This document shows, in pieces, positions 1 through 5,576 of a stretch of DNA of 5,726 nt (positions within the stretch are counted from its first letter, which is position 1; every line of letters starts with the position of its first letter). Position numbers and translations under genes: made by a program. This stretch comes from Streptomyces violaceus (lineage in GTDB: Bacteria; Actinomycetota; Actinomycetes; Streptomycetales; Streptomycetaceae). Below the pieces are notes generated by a model, which had not been told where the DNA came from, did no database searches, and worked only from the letters and a program-made list of their open reading frames with translations. The DNA lies in NCBI GenBank assembly GCA_000715635.1, contig KL569213.1, positions 17,603-23,328 of the forward strand, in the 5' to 3' direction.

Positions 1-74
1 GCGGTGACGACGGCGGTCCGGCCCGTCAGCAGGCCGTGACCGGGCACGTACGACGGACTCTCGACGTCTGTCAT
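1..74 (-). CDS. Short-chain dehydrogenase/reductase, N-terminus only (IpdF-like), cut by window edge
   Basis: Only 24 complete codons plus two bases of the next are present, read leftwards from an ATG at 74-72. The peptide contains PGHGLLTGRTAVVTA. The GRTAVVTA stretch is the first beta strand of an SDR Rossmann fold, which normally runs straight into the glycine-rich NAD(P)-binding turn, here lost beyond position 1. The GHGLL-x-G lead-in resembles what I remember of mycobacterial IpdF (Rv3559c), an SDR of steroid C/D-ring (HIP-CoA) catabolism that oxidises a ring hydroxyl on a CoA-thioester intermediate. The gene diverges from a FadE31-like gene across 47 nt holding a KstR2-like operator, which fits that role. 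No strong ribosome-binding site precedes the ATG (only GTGAG), and the likely -10 lies close to it, so the leader may be very short. The SDR assignment is fairly firm; IpdF is inferred from context and memory, and another SDR is possible. Confidence 0.72.
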   Translation of the reverse strand, partial: MTDVESPSYVPGHGLLTGRTAVVT

Positions 75-90
75 GGGCTCACGCTAACCT
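61..90 (+). promoter_or_regulatory. Possible promoter of the acyl-CoA dehydrogenase pair
   Basis: TCGACG (61-66) could serve as a -35 and TAACCT (85-90) as a -10, with an 18-nt spacer. The start of transcription would fall near 97, inside the palindromic operator, about 25 nt before the GTG start. The -35 is a poor match and lies within the divergent SDR reading frame, so this is tentative. Confidence 0.25.
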
Positions 91-107
91 ACCAAACACT
101 TGTTAGG
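84..107. promoter_or_regulatory. Putative KstR2-like operator between divergent catabolic genes
   Basis: Positions 88-107 read CCTACCAAACACTTGTTAGG, an imperfect palindrome in which 14 of 20 positions match their reverse complement. The core at 91-104, ACCAAACACTTGTT, fits the KstR2 consensus as I remember it (AnCAAGnnCTTGnT) at nine of ten defined positions; the exception is A for G at the sixth. KstR2 is a TetR-family repressor released by HIP-CoA. The site covers TAACCT (85-90) on the plus strand and TAGGTT (91-86) on the minus strand, both fitting a TAnnnT -10 box, so a bound repressor could silence both directions. The symmetry and position are seen directly; the identity of the regulator is inferred, and a different TetR-family acyl-CoA sensor is possible. 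Confidence 0.55.
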
Positions 108-121
108 GAAGGAGGGCGGTC

Positions 122-1261
122 GTGGACCTCGCGTTTTCCCCGGCGGACGAGGAGTTCCGCACCGAGGTGCGGGAGTGGCTGCACACGCATGTGCCGTGCG
201 CGCCGCTGCCCTCCCTGGAGACGGCGGAGGGTTTCGCCGCGCACCGCGCCTGGGAGGCGGAGCTGGCCGCGGACCGGTGGTCGGTGGTCAACTGGCCGTC
301 GGCGTACGGCGGACGGAACTCCGGTCTGCTGCGGTGGCTGCTCTTCGAGGAGGAGTACTACGCGGCGGGCGCCCCGGGACGTGTCAGTCAGAACGGCATC
401 CATCTGCTCGCCCCGACCCTCCTCGACCACGGCACCGAGGAGCAGCGGGCCCGGGTGCTGCCCGCGATGGCTTCCGGCGAGGTGATCTGGGCGCAGGCCT
501 GGTCGGAGCCCGATGCCGGTTCGGACCTGGCGTCGCTGCGGGCGAAGGCCGTGCGCACGGACGGCGGCTGGTTGCTGAGCGGCCAGAAGACGTGGTCCTC
601 GCGCGCCGCGTTCGCCGACCGCGCGTTCGGCCTGTTCCGCAGCGACCCGGAGGCCCCGAAACCCCACCAGGGCCTGACGTATCTCATGTTCGGCCTGCGC
701 GCCCCCGGCGTCACGGTCCGCCCGGTCGCCCGTCTCGACGGCAAGCCGGCGTTCGCGGAGCTGTTCCTTGACGAGGTCTTCGTGCCCGACGAGGACGTGA
801 TCGGCGAGCCCGGCCAGGGCTGGCGGATCGCCATGTCGACAGCGGGCAACGAACGCGGGCTGATGCTCCGCTCGCCCGGCCGGTTCCTCGCCACCGCGCG
901 GCGGCTTAACGGGCTGTGGCGGGAGCGGGGCGGTCCGGTGGCCGTGCGGGACCGGGTGGCCGACGCCCTGATCGGCGCGCGGGCCTACCAGCTCTTCACG
1001 TACGCGGCGGCCTCCCGTTTCCTGGACGGCGAGGCGGTCGGCCCGGAGTCGAGTCTCAACAAGGTCTTCTGGTCCGAACTGGACATCGCCCTGCAGGAGA
1101 CGGCCCTCGATCTTCTCGGCCCGGAGGGCGAGATGGCGGACACCGACTGGGCGGAGCGGTACGTCTTCGCGCTCGCCGGTCCCCTCTACGCGGGCACGAA
1201 CGAGATCCAGCGCGACATCATCGCCGAGCGCCTGCTCGGCCTGCCGAAGGGACGCCGCTGA
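122..1261 (+). CDS. fadE31: Acyl-CoA dehydrogenase, large (catalytic-type) subunit, FadE31-like
   Basis: A 379-residue flavoprotein expected to introduce a 2,3-double bond into an acyl-CoA and pass electrons to electron-transfer flavoprotein. The fold is complete: a helical N-terminal domain (about 1-120), a beta domain opening with the signature WSEPDAGSDLAS (127-138), and a C-terminal helical domain ending in AGTNEIQRDIIAERLLGLP (357-375). The position of the MCAD-type catalytic Glu near the C-terminus is Ala357. The NERG motif (Glu244) is the likely base, as in the heterotetrameric FadE26/ChsE4 class. Motifs such as HGTEEQ, WAQAWSEP and NERGLMLRSP match what I remember of mycobacterial FadE31 (Rv3562), encoded in the HIP/C-D-ring region. 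The GTG start is set by GGAAGGAGGG at 107-116. The stop overlaps the next start (TGATG), so the two subunits are probably made together. ACAD identity is near certain; the FadE31 label is likely but unproven. Confidence 0.93.
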   Translation: MDLAFSPADEEFRTEVREWLHTHVPCAPLPSLETAEGFAAHRAWEAELAADRWSVVNWPSAYGGRNSGLLRWLLFEEEYYAAGAPGRVSQNGIHLLAPTLLDHGTEEQRARVLPAMASGEVIWAQAWSEPDAGSDLASLRAKAVRTDGGWLLSGQKTWSSRAAFADRAFGLFRSDPEAPKPHQGLTYLMFGLRAPGVTVRPVARLDGKPAFAELFLDEVFVPDEDVIGEPGQGWRIAMSTAGNERGLMLRSPGRFLATARRLNGLWRERGGPVAVRDRVADALIGARAYQLFTYAAASRFLDGEAVGPESSLNKVFWSELDIALQETALDLLGPEGEMADTDWAERYVFALAGPLYAGTNEIQRDIIAERLLGLPKGRR

Positions 1262-2226
1262 TGCGTTTCCTCCCCGACGCCGAGCAGCGGGCCTTCGCCG
1301 CCTCCCTGGACGCCCTGCTGACGGCGGCCGGCACACCGGTGGTGGTGCGAGACTGGAGCCGGGGCGACCATACGAGCGGGCGGGCGCTGTGGTCCCGTGT
1401 CGCGCAGGCGGGCGTGTTCGCGCTGGCGGTCCCTGAGGCGTACGAGGGTCTGGGCCGGCACCCCGTCGAACTGGCCTTCGCGTTCGTCGAGTTCGGCCGC
1501 CATGCGGTACCGGGCCCGCTGGTCGAGACGATCACGGCGGCGGTGCTGCTGTCGGGGGCAGACCCGGGCATCGCCGAGCGGCTGCTGCCTTCGCTGGCGT
1601 CCGGCGGGACGATGGCGACGGTGGCACCCGAGGGGGCGTCGTACGCCCTGGACGGCGACGCGGCCGGCCTCAGGCTCTCCTGGGCGCCCGACGGCATCCG
1701 CCTCTCCCCCGGCCACGGCCCCGTCCGGCCCTCCCTCGACCCCGCCCGTCGCCTCACCCCCCTCACCCCCGGCGGCGACGTCGTCGACACCACCACGGAA
1801 CAAGCCCTCGTCTGGGCCCGGCTCGCCACCGCCGCCCAGGCTCTCGGCGTGGGCCTCGCGCTGCTCGACAGAACCGTCGCGTACGTCAAGCAGCGCAGCC
1901 AGTTCGGGGTGCCCGTCGGCTCGTTCCAGGCGGTCAGGCACCGGCTGGCCGACGCGAAGATCGCCCTGGAGTTCGCGCGCCCGCTGGTGTTCGGCGCCGC
2001 GCTGACCATGCGTCCGGCCGACGTCGCCGCCGCCAAGGTCGCCGCGTGCGAGGCGGCGTACGGCACCGCGCGTACCGCGCTGCAGTTGCACGGCGCGATC
2101 GGCTACACGGCGGAGTACAACCTGTCGCTGTGGCTGACCAAGGCCCGGGCCCTGCGCACCGCCTGGGGCGGCCCCCAGGAGTGCCGGGCCCTGGTCGTCA
2201 GTGCGGCTGGTGATCGCCGCTGGTGA
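1261..2226 (+). CDS. Acyl-CoA dehydrogenase, small partner subunit (FadE32/FadE33-like)
   Basis: A 321-residue, shortened acyl-CoA dehydrogenase. The N-terminal helical domain (about 1-115) and C-terminal helical domain (about 185-321) are recognisable, the latter through VAYVKQRSQFGVPVGSFQ (206-223, the usual R-x-QFG flavin-contact region) and QLHGAIGYTAEYNLSLW (275-291). The central beta domain is compressed to about 70 residues and lacks the E-P-x-x-GSD flavin/substrate signature of the first subunit. This matches the short subunits of actinobacterial alpha2-beta2 dehydrogenases of steroid catabolism (for example FadE27, FadE29, FadE32, FadE33), which act only with a full-length partner. 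The start codon shares its A with the upstream TGA, implying translational coupling. The last 29 nt overlap the tail of the converging cytochrome b gene. I cannot separate FadE32 from FadE33 by eye, so I give no symbol. Confidence 0.9.
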   Translation: MRFLPDAEQRAFAASLDALLTAAGTPVVVRDWSRGDHTSGRALWSRVAQAGVFALAVPEAYEGLGRHPVELAFAFVEFGRHAVPGPLVETITAAVLLSGADPGIAERLLPSLASGGTMATVAPEGASYALDGDAAGLRLSWAPDGIRLSPGHGPVRPSLDPARRLTPLTPGGDVVDTTTEQALVWARLATAAQALGVGLALLDRTVAYVKQRSQFGVPVGSFQAVRHRLADAKIALEFARPLVFGAALTMRPADVAAAKVAACEAAYGTARTALQLHGAIGYTAEYNLSLWLTKARALRTAWGGPQECRALVVSAAGDRRW

Positions 2227-3856
2227 TCTCCCGGTACTCCTCCGCCGTCGGCTTCTCGATCCGCGCATCGGGCCCGAACATGGCGTTCGCGAGCCGGGCC
2301 CGCAGCCGCTCGGACCGCTTGACCTTGCGGCGGACACCCCCCGCGTCGATCTCGCGCCCGGCCTCGTACGGCGGCCGCTGCTCGTGCTGGGTGAGGGTGA
2401 ACAGCCGGGCCTGCGAGAGGGGCTCGTGGATCTCGATGTACTCGCCGTTGGCCAGCCGCTTGATCGTGCCCGTCTCCATGCCGTGCAGCACCTTGGCGCG
2501 GTCGCGGCGCTGGAGGCCCATGCAGATCTTCTTCGTGACGATGAAGGCGGCGACCGGCAGCACGAAGACACCGATCCGCACGAACCAGGTGATCGCGTTG
2601 ATGGACAGATGCAGATGGGTGGCCACGATGTCGTTTCCGCCGCCGATCAGCAGCACCGCGTACAGGGTCAGCCAGGCCACGCCCAGGCCGGTGCGCACGG
2701 GCGCGTTGCGCGGCCGGTCCAGGATGTGGTGCTCGCGTTTGTCACCCGTGATCCACGCCTCGATGAAGGGATAGACGCCGAGGGCGAGCAGGATCAGGGG
2801 GAAGAGCGAGAAGGGGATGAACACACCCAGGACGAGCGTGTGGCCCCAGAGGTTGATCTCCCATCCCGGCATCACCCGGATCAGGCCCTCGGAGAACCCC
2901 AGGTACCAGTCGGGCTGGGCGCCCGTGGTGACCAGGTCGGGGCGGTAGGGGCCGAAGGCCCACACGGGGTTGATCTGGGCGACCGCGCCCATCACCGTCA
3001 GGATGCCGAAGACGAGGAAGAAGAAGCCGCCCGCCTTGGCCATGTAGACCGGCAGGAAGGGCATCCCGACGACCGACCGCTCCTTGCGTCCGGGGCCCGG
3101 GAACTGGGTGTGCTTGTGGTAGAAGACCAGGATCAGATGGGCGGCGACCAGGCCCAGCATGATCCCGGGCAGCAGCAGAACGTGGACGGGGTACAGCCGC
3201 GAGATGATGTCCTCGCCGGGGAACTCCCCGCCGAAGAGGAAGAACGACAGATACGTTCCGACGATCGGGATCGACAGGATCGCGCCCTGCGCGAAGCGGA
3301 TGCCGGTGCCGGACAGCAGGTCGTCGGGGAGGGAGTAGCCGGTCAGGCCGGTGATGATGCCGAGCATCAGCAGGGTCCAGCCGAAGACCCAGTTGAGTTC
3401 GCGCGGCTTGCGGAAGGCGCCGGTGAAGAACACCCGCATCATGTGCACCATCATGCCGGTGATGAAGACCAGCGCCGCCCAGTGGTGGATCTGCCGGATC
3501 AGCAGCCCCCCGCGCACGTCGAAGCTGATGTCCAGCGTGGACTCGAAGGCCTTGCTCATGAGCACGCCGTTGAGCTCCGTGTAGGAGCCGTTGTAGACGA
3601 CCTCCTGCATGCTCGGCTCGAAGAACAGGGTGAGGTAGACGCCCGTGAGGATCAGCACGATGAAGCTGTAGAGGGTGACCTCGCCCAGCATGAAGGACCA
3701 GTGGTCAGGGAAGACCTTGCGCATGTTGGCCTTGGCCAGCCCGAAGAGCCCGAGCCGCCCGTCCGCCCAGTCGGCGAGCCTCTCGCCCTTGCCGGGAGGG
3801 GGGCTCCGGCGAGCGGAGTCCGTCCCGTACACCCGTCGTGCGCCGTCGTCGCCCAT
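2198..3856 (-). CDS. qcrB: QcrB-type cytochrome b, orphan paralogue of the menaquinol-cytochrome c reductase subunit
   Basis: A 552-residue integral membrane protein carrying the two b haems and quinol site of an actinobacterial bc1 complex. Haem ligands are present as His124/His138 (within RQIHHWAALV and GMMVHMMRVF; X13 spacing) and His225/His240 (X14 spacing, as in b6f-like cytochromes). The quinol-oxidation motif is PDWY (315-318). About eight or nine membrane segments run from about 55 to 442; a basic soluble tail follows, ending EYREITSGDHQPH, as usual for actinobacterial QcrB. The ATG at 3856 is chosen because GGGGAGG sits 9 nt upstream; an in-frame start at 3940 would add 28 unsupported residues. 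Neither qcrC nor qcrA flanks it: a VWA gene lies upstream and acyl-CoA dehydrogenase genes converge from downstream. It is probably a second copy beside the housekeeping qcrCAB, able to replace QcrB or join a different oxidoreductase. Family assignment is near certain; the paralogue status is inferred from context. Confidence 0.95.
   Translation of the reverse strand: MGDDGARRVYGTDSARRSPPPGKGERLADWADGRLGLFGLAKANMRKVFPDHWSFMLGEVTLYSFIVLILTGVYLTLFFEPSMQEVVYNGSYTELNGVLMSKAFESTLDISFDVRGGLLIRQIHHWAALVFITGMMVHMMRVFFTGAFRKPRELNWVFGWTLLMLGIITGLTGYSLPDDLLSGTGIRFAQGAILSIPIVGTYLSFFLFGGEFPGEDIISRLYPVHVLLLPGIMLGLVAAHLILVFYHKHTQFPGPGRKERSVVGMPFLPVYMAKAGGFFFLVFGILTVMGAVAQINPVWAFGPYRPDLVTTGAQPDWYLGFSEGLIRVMPGWEINLWGHTLVLGVFIPFSLFPLILLALGVYPFIEAWITGDKREHHILDRPRNAPVRTGLGVAWLTLYAVLLIGGGNDIVATHLHLSINAITWFVRIGVFVLPVAAFIVTKKICMGLQRRDRAKVLHGMETGTIKRLANGEYIEIHEPLSQARLFTLTQHEQRPPYEAGREIDAGGVRRKVKRSERLRARLANAMFGPDARIEKPTAEEYREITSGDHQPH
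2206..2228. repeat. Two copies of GCTGGTGATC, period 13, at the convergent gene ends
   Basis: GCTGGTGATC occurs at 2206-2215 and again at 2219-2228. The second copy supplies the TGA stop (2224-2226) of the short acyl-CoA dehydrogenase subunit. On the other strand the copies encode the ITS and DHQ parts of the QcrB C-terminus. A small slippage duplication would explain it, but chance in GC-rich codons is also possible. Confidence 0.6.
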
Positions 3857-3865
3857 GCGTCGTCG

Positions 3866-3872
3866 CCTCCCC
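3866..3872 (-). promoter_or_regulatory. Ribosome-binding site fixing the cytochrome b start
   Basis: On the minus strand GGGGAGG precedes the ATG at 3856 by 9 nt. It selects this start over the longer in-frame option at 3940, which lacks a comparable site. Confidence 0.7.
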
Positions 3873-3886
3873 GTCGGATCCTTCCC

Positions 3887-3914
3887 AGCGTGGCACGGCA
3901 TCGCGGCGGTGCAA
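3887..3914 (-). promoter_or_regulatory. Possible promoter of the orphan cytochrome b gene
   Basis: On the minus strand TTGCAC (3914-3909) and CACGCT (3892-3887) are separated by 16 nt, resembling a weak housekeeping-sigma promoter. Transcription would begin near 3880, leaving a leader of about 24 nt that contains the ribosome-binding site. The -10 is a poor match, so confidence is low. The 111-nt gap implies that the gene has its own promoter or is read through from the VWA gene upstream. Confidence 0.25.
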
Positions 3915-3954
3915 ATGGGGCGTAAGGACGGATAGGCCAAGGGGACGAGCGGGT

Positions 3955-3978
3955 GACCGGGCCGGTCTCAGGCCGGCC
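3955..3978. repeat. Nested inverted repeats at the end of the VWA gene
   Basis: GACCGG-G-CCGGTC (3955-3967) is a perfect 13-nt palindrome. Its right half also forms an alternative 6-bp stem, GGCCGG (3960-3965) with CCGGCC (3973-3978), spanning the VWA stop codon at 3968-3970. There is no T-run after it on either strand. It could be a weak stem-loop terminator, an operator for the downstream cytochrome b gene, or chance in GC-rich DNA. Confidence 0.4.
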
Positions 3979-4693
3979 GCACGATCCCTTGGGCCCGGGC
4001 GGCCACCAGCCACTTCGGGAACTCGCCCACCAGCCGGTCGTACAGCTCGGCGTCCGGCACCCTCCGTGGATCCTCACCCGCGTGGAAGAACCCGGCGTTG
4101 TCGACGATCCGCTTGCCCGGCACGGCCAGCTCGTCCAGCCTGCGCAGGAAGTCGAACTGCTTGCTGCCCGGGTCGCCGAAGCCGATGAACTGCCAGAACA
4201 TCGGCAGCCTCGCCGCCTTGCACAGATACCGCTCGGCGGCGAGCTTGTTGATGGGGCCGCCGTCGGTCTGGAAGATCACGAGGGCGGGCTCGGCCGCACC
4301 GCTGTCGAGGTAGTGGTCGATGACGGCGTCCATGGCCAGGTGGTAGCTGGTCTTGCCCATGTGCCCGAGCCCGGCCACGATCCGGTCGATCCGCCCCTGG
4401 TGGTCGGCCAGGGCGATCCCGGTCTCGGCGTCGACGTCGGTGGAGAAGAACACGACCGGCACGGTGCCGTCGTCGTCCAGGTGCGCCGACAGTCCGAGCA
4501 CCCGGTCGGCGAGCGCCTGCACGCTGCCGTCCCGGTAGTACGGCCTCATCGAGCCGGAGTGATCGACCACGACGTAGACCGCGGCCCGCAGCCCGTCGAG
4601 GCCGTGTTTCGTGAGGGACACCCCGGCGCTCTTGTAGAGGTTCACCAGCGCGGGAGCGGTCTCCTGGACCTTGCTCAGACTGATCGCGACCAT
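3968..4693 (-). CDS. VWA-domain protein, TerF-like family (Ter stress-response type)
   Basis: A 241-residue soluble protein with a single von Willebrand A domain. The metal-ion-dependent adhesion site is complete: DHSGS (44-48, the DxSxS motif), Thr115 and Asp144 (in FQTDGG), so divalent metal binding is expected. The N-terminal segment MVAISLSKVQETAP and the overall pattern (DDDGTVPVVFFSTDVD, MGKTSYHLAMDAVIDHY, FWQFIGFGDPGSKQFDFL) are typical of the vWA-TerF-like proteins found with TerD-type genes in Streptomyces. Members are linked by gene neighbourhood to tellurite, metal and envelope stress systems, but no biochemical role is settled. No signal peptide or membrane segment is visible. The ATG at 4693 is preferred over a GTG at 4702 because GAGG lies 9 nt before the ATG and nothing suitable lies before the GTG. 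It starts 13 nt after the ABC ATPase stop on the same strand, so the two are probably co-transcribed. Confidence 0.9.
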   Translation of the reverse strand: MVAISLSKVQETAPALVNLYKSAGVSLTKHGLDGLRAAVYVVVDHSGSMRPYYRDGSVQALADRVLGLSAHLDDDGTVPVVFFSTDVDAETGIALADHQGRIDRIVAGLGHMGKTSYHLAMDAVIDHYLDSGAAEPALVIFQTDGGPINKLAAERYLCKAARLPMFWQFIGFGDPGSKQFDFLRRLDELAVPGKRIVDNAGFFHAGEDPRRVPDAELYDRLVGEFPKWLVAARAQGIVRPA

Positions 4694-4706
4694 GGCCCTC
4701 ACCCTC

Positions 4707-5438
4707 TCACTCCTCGACGACCACTCCGTCGCTCAGTTCCAGCACCCGGTCGGCCAGGCCGAGGAGTTGGGGGTCGTGGGTGGCGACGAGGGCCGTGACG
4801 CCCTCGCTGCGGACCACGGCCTTCAGCAGTTCCATCACCGCCAGGCCGGTCGCGGCGTCGAGCTGGCCGGTCGGCTCGTCGGCGAGCAGCAGGGCCGGGC
4901 GGTTGGCGAGGGCCCGGGCGATGGCGACCCGCTGCTGCTGTCCGCCGGAGAGCTCGGCGGGCCGCTGTGTCTCGTGGCCGGCGAGGCCCACCAGGGCCAG
5001 GAGCAGCGCCACCCGCTCCTCGCGTTCGCGCGGCTCGGCCCGGCGCAGCCGCAGCGGCACACCCACGTTCTCGGCGGCGGTGAGGATGGGGATCAGCCCG
5101 AAGGACTGGAAGACGAAACCGATCCGGTCGCGGCGCAGTTCCAGCAGCTCGCTCCCGCTCAGCGCCGACAAGTCGGTGCCGCCCACGACGACACGGCCGC
5201 TCTGCGGGGAGTCGAGCCCGCCGATCATATGGAGCAGCGTCGTCTTGCCGGAGCCCGAACGGCCTTTGAGGGCGACCAGTTCCCCGCGCCGGACGGCGAA
5301 GGAGGCCCCGCGCAGCGCGTGCACGGTCGCGGCACCCGTGCCGTAGGAGTGGTGCAGGTCAGCCACCCGAAGCATCGGCTCGTCGGACGCGTCGTCGGCG
5401 AGGGCGGCACCGGACCCCGGGCTGGTGTTCTCGGTCAT
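4707..5438 (-). CDS. ABC transporter ATP-binding protein, MacB/LolD/FtsE type
   Basis: A 243-residue ATPase subunit with every nucleotide-binding motif: Walker A GRSGSGKTT (59-67), Q-loop Gln111, signature LSGGQQQR (163-170), Walker B LLLADEPT (183-190) and H-loop His221. The DEPTGQLD sequence and overall length place it with MacB/LolD-type ATPases, which drive FtsX-like permeases to export peptides or lipids or to sense envelope stress. Unusually, its likely permease starts on the opposite strand 138 nt away rather than following it, while a VWA gene follows it by 13 nt. The ATG at 5438 is preferred: a -10-like box lies 8 nt upstream, which would give a leaderless transcript and explains the lack of a ribosome-binding site. 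A longer in-frame start at 5492 (18 more residues) also has no ribosome-binding site. The substrate is unknown. Confidence 0.93.
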   Translation of the reverse strand: MTENTSPGSGAALADDASDEPMLRVADLHHSYGTGAATVHALRGASFAVRRGELVALKGRSGSGKTTLLHMIGGLDSPQSGRVVVGGTDLSALSGSELLELRRDRIGFVFQSFGLIPILTAAENVGVPLRLRRAEPREREERVALLLALVGLAGHETQRPAELSGGQQQRVAIARALANRPALLLADEPTGQLDAATGLAVMELLKAVVRSEGVTALVATHDPQLLGLADRVLELSDGVVVEE

Positions 5439-5446
5439 CACCGCAT

Positions 5447-5474
5447 CCCATACGGAACCGGTCCGGATGGTCAA
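5447..5474 (-). promoter_or_regulatory. Putative leaderless promoter of the ABC ATPase gene
   Basis: On the minus strand TTGACC (5474-5469) is a good housekeeping -35. After 16 nt comes TATGGG (5452-5447), a partial -10. The expected transcription start falls at about 5440-5438, on or beside the ATG at 5438. Leaderless mRNAs are common in Streptomyces, and the ATG has no convincing ribosome-binding site, so the pieces agree. Confidence 0.4.
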
Positions 5475-5487
5475 GAGCGGAACAACC

Positions 5488-5505
5488 CGCATTCGAACTC
5501 ATGCG
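5488..5505. repeat. Inverted repeat CGCAT-N8-ATGCG in the divergent intergenic region
   Basis: CGCAT (5488-5492) and ATGCG (5501-5505) are exact reverse complements separated by 8 nt, the inner part beginning with most of a TTCGAA palindrome (5492-5497). The site lies just upstream of the ATPase -35, between the two divergent genes, where a repressor or activator site would be expected. The arms are short, so this may be chance. Confidence 0.3.
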
Positions 5506-5539
5506 CAGGGCCGGTAACTCCGTGATATGCATGCCGGGT

Positions 5540-5575
5540 TGGGGGAAGAGCGGTTCGGCCATCGGGTGGGGGAAG
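5540..5575 (+). repeat. Direct repeat TGGGGGAAG, second copy serving as permease ribosome-binding site
   Basis: TGGGGGAAG occurs at 5540-5548 and 5567-5575, spaced 27 nt start to start. The second copy ends one base before the GTG at 5577; its GGGGG (5568-5572) lies 4 nt from the start and serves as the purine-rich ribosome-binding site that fixes this start. The first copy has no start codon after it; it may be a relic of duplication or coincidence. Confidence 0.5.
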
Positions 5576-5576
5576 C

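Noticed and set aside
89..1336. Long open frame on the minus strand opposite the first acyl-CoA dehydrogenase
   Set aside because: It is rich in Arg, Gly, Pro and Ala without any recognisable motif, has no ribosome-binding site, and sits antisense to a gene with complete family signatures. This is the usual high-GC shadow frame.
1186..2571. Minus-strand open frame spanning the short dehydrogenase subunit and the end of the cytochrome b gene
   Set aside because: Its sequence is low-complexity Ser/Arg/Pro/Gly, and it overlaps two genes with clear homology in other frames.
2201..3925. 574-codon plus-strand open frame opposite the cytochrome b gene
   Set aside because: It is dominated by Asp, Glu, His, Gln and Arg, as expected when hydrophobic membrane-protein codons are read antisense. 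The opposite strand encodes an intact QcrB with all ligands.
3857..3940. 28-residue N-terminal extension of the cytochrome b
   Set aside because: The in-frame start at 3940 has no ribosome-binding site, while GGGGAGG lies 9 nt before the ATG at 3856. The extra residues resemble no QcrB start.
3960..3978. Classical intrinsic terminator after the VWA gene
   Set aside because: The 6-bp stem has no following T-run on either strand, so I list it only as an inverted repeat.
5454..5483. ECF-sigma-type -35 motifs GGAAC at 5454-5458 and 5479-5483
   Set aside because: Neither has a CGTC-like -10 at 16-17 nt downstream, so no ECF promoter can be supported.
5492..5520. Possible permease promoter TTCGAA-N17-TAACTC
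   Set aside because: The spacing is acceptable, but the -35 agrees poorly with the housekeeping consensus and TTCGAA is simply part of a local palindrome. Too weak to annotate.
4671..5525. Plus-strand open frame opposite the ABC ATPase
   Set aside because: The opposite strand has every ABC ATPase motif in order; this frame shows none of any family.
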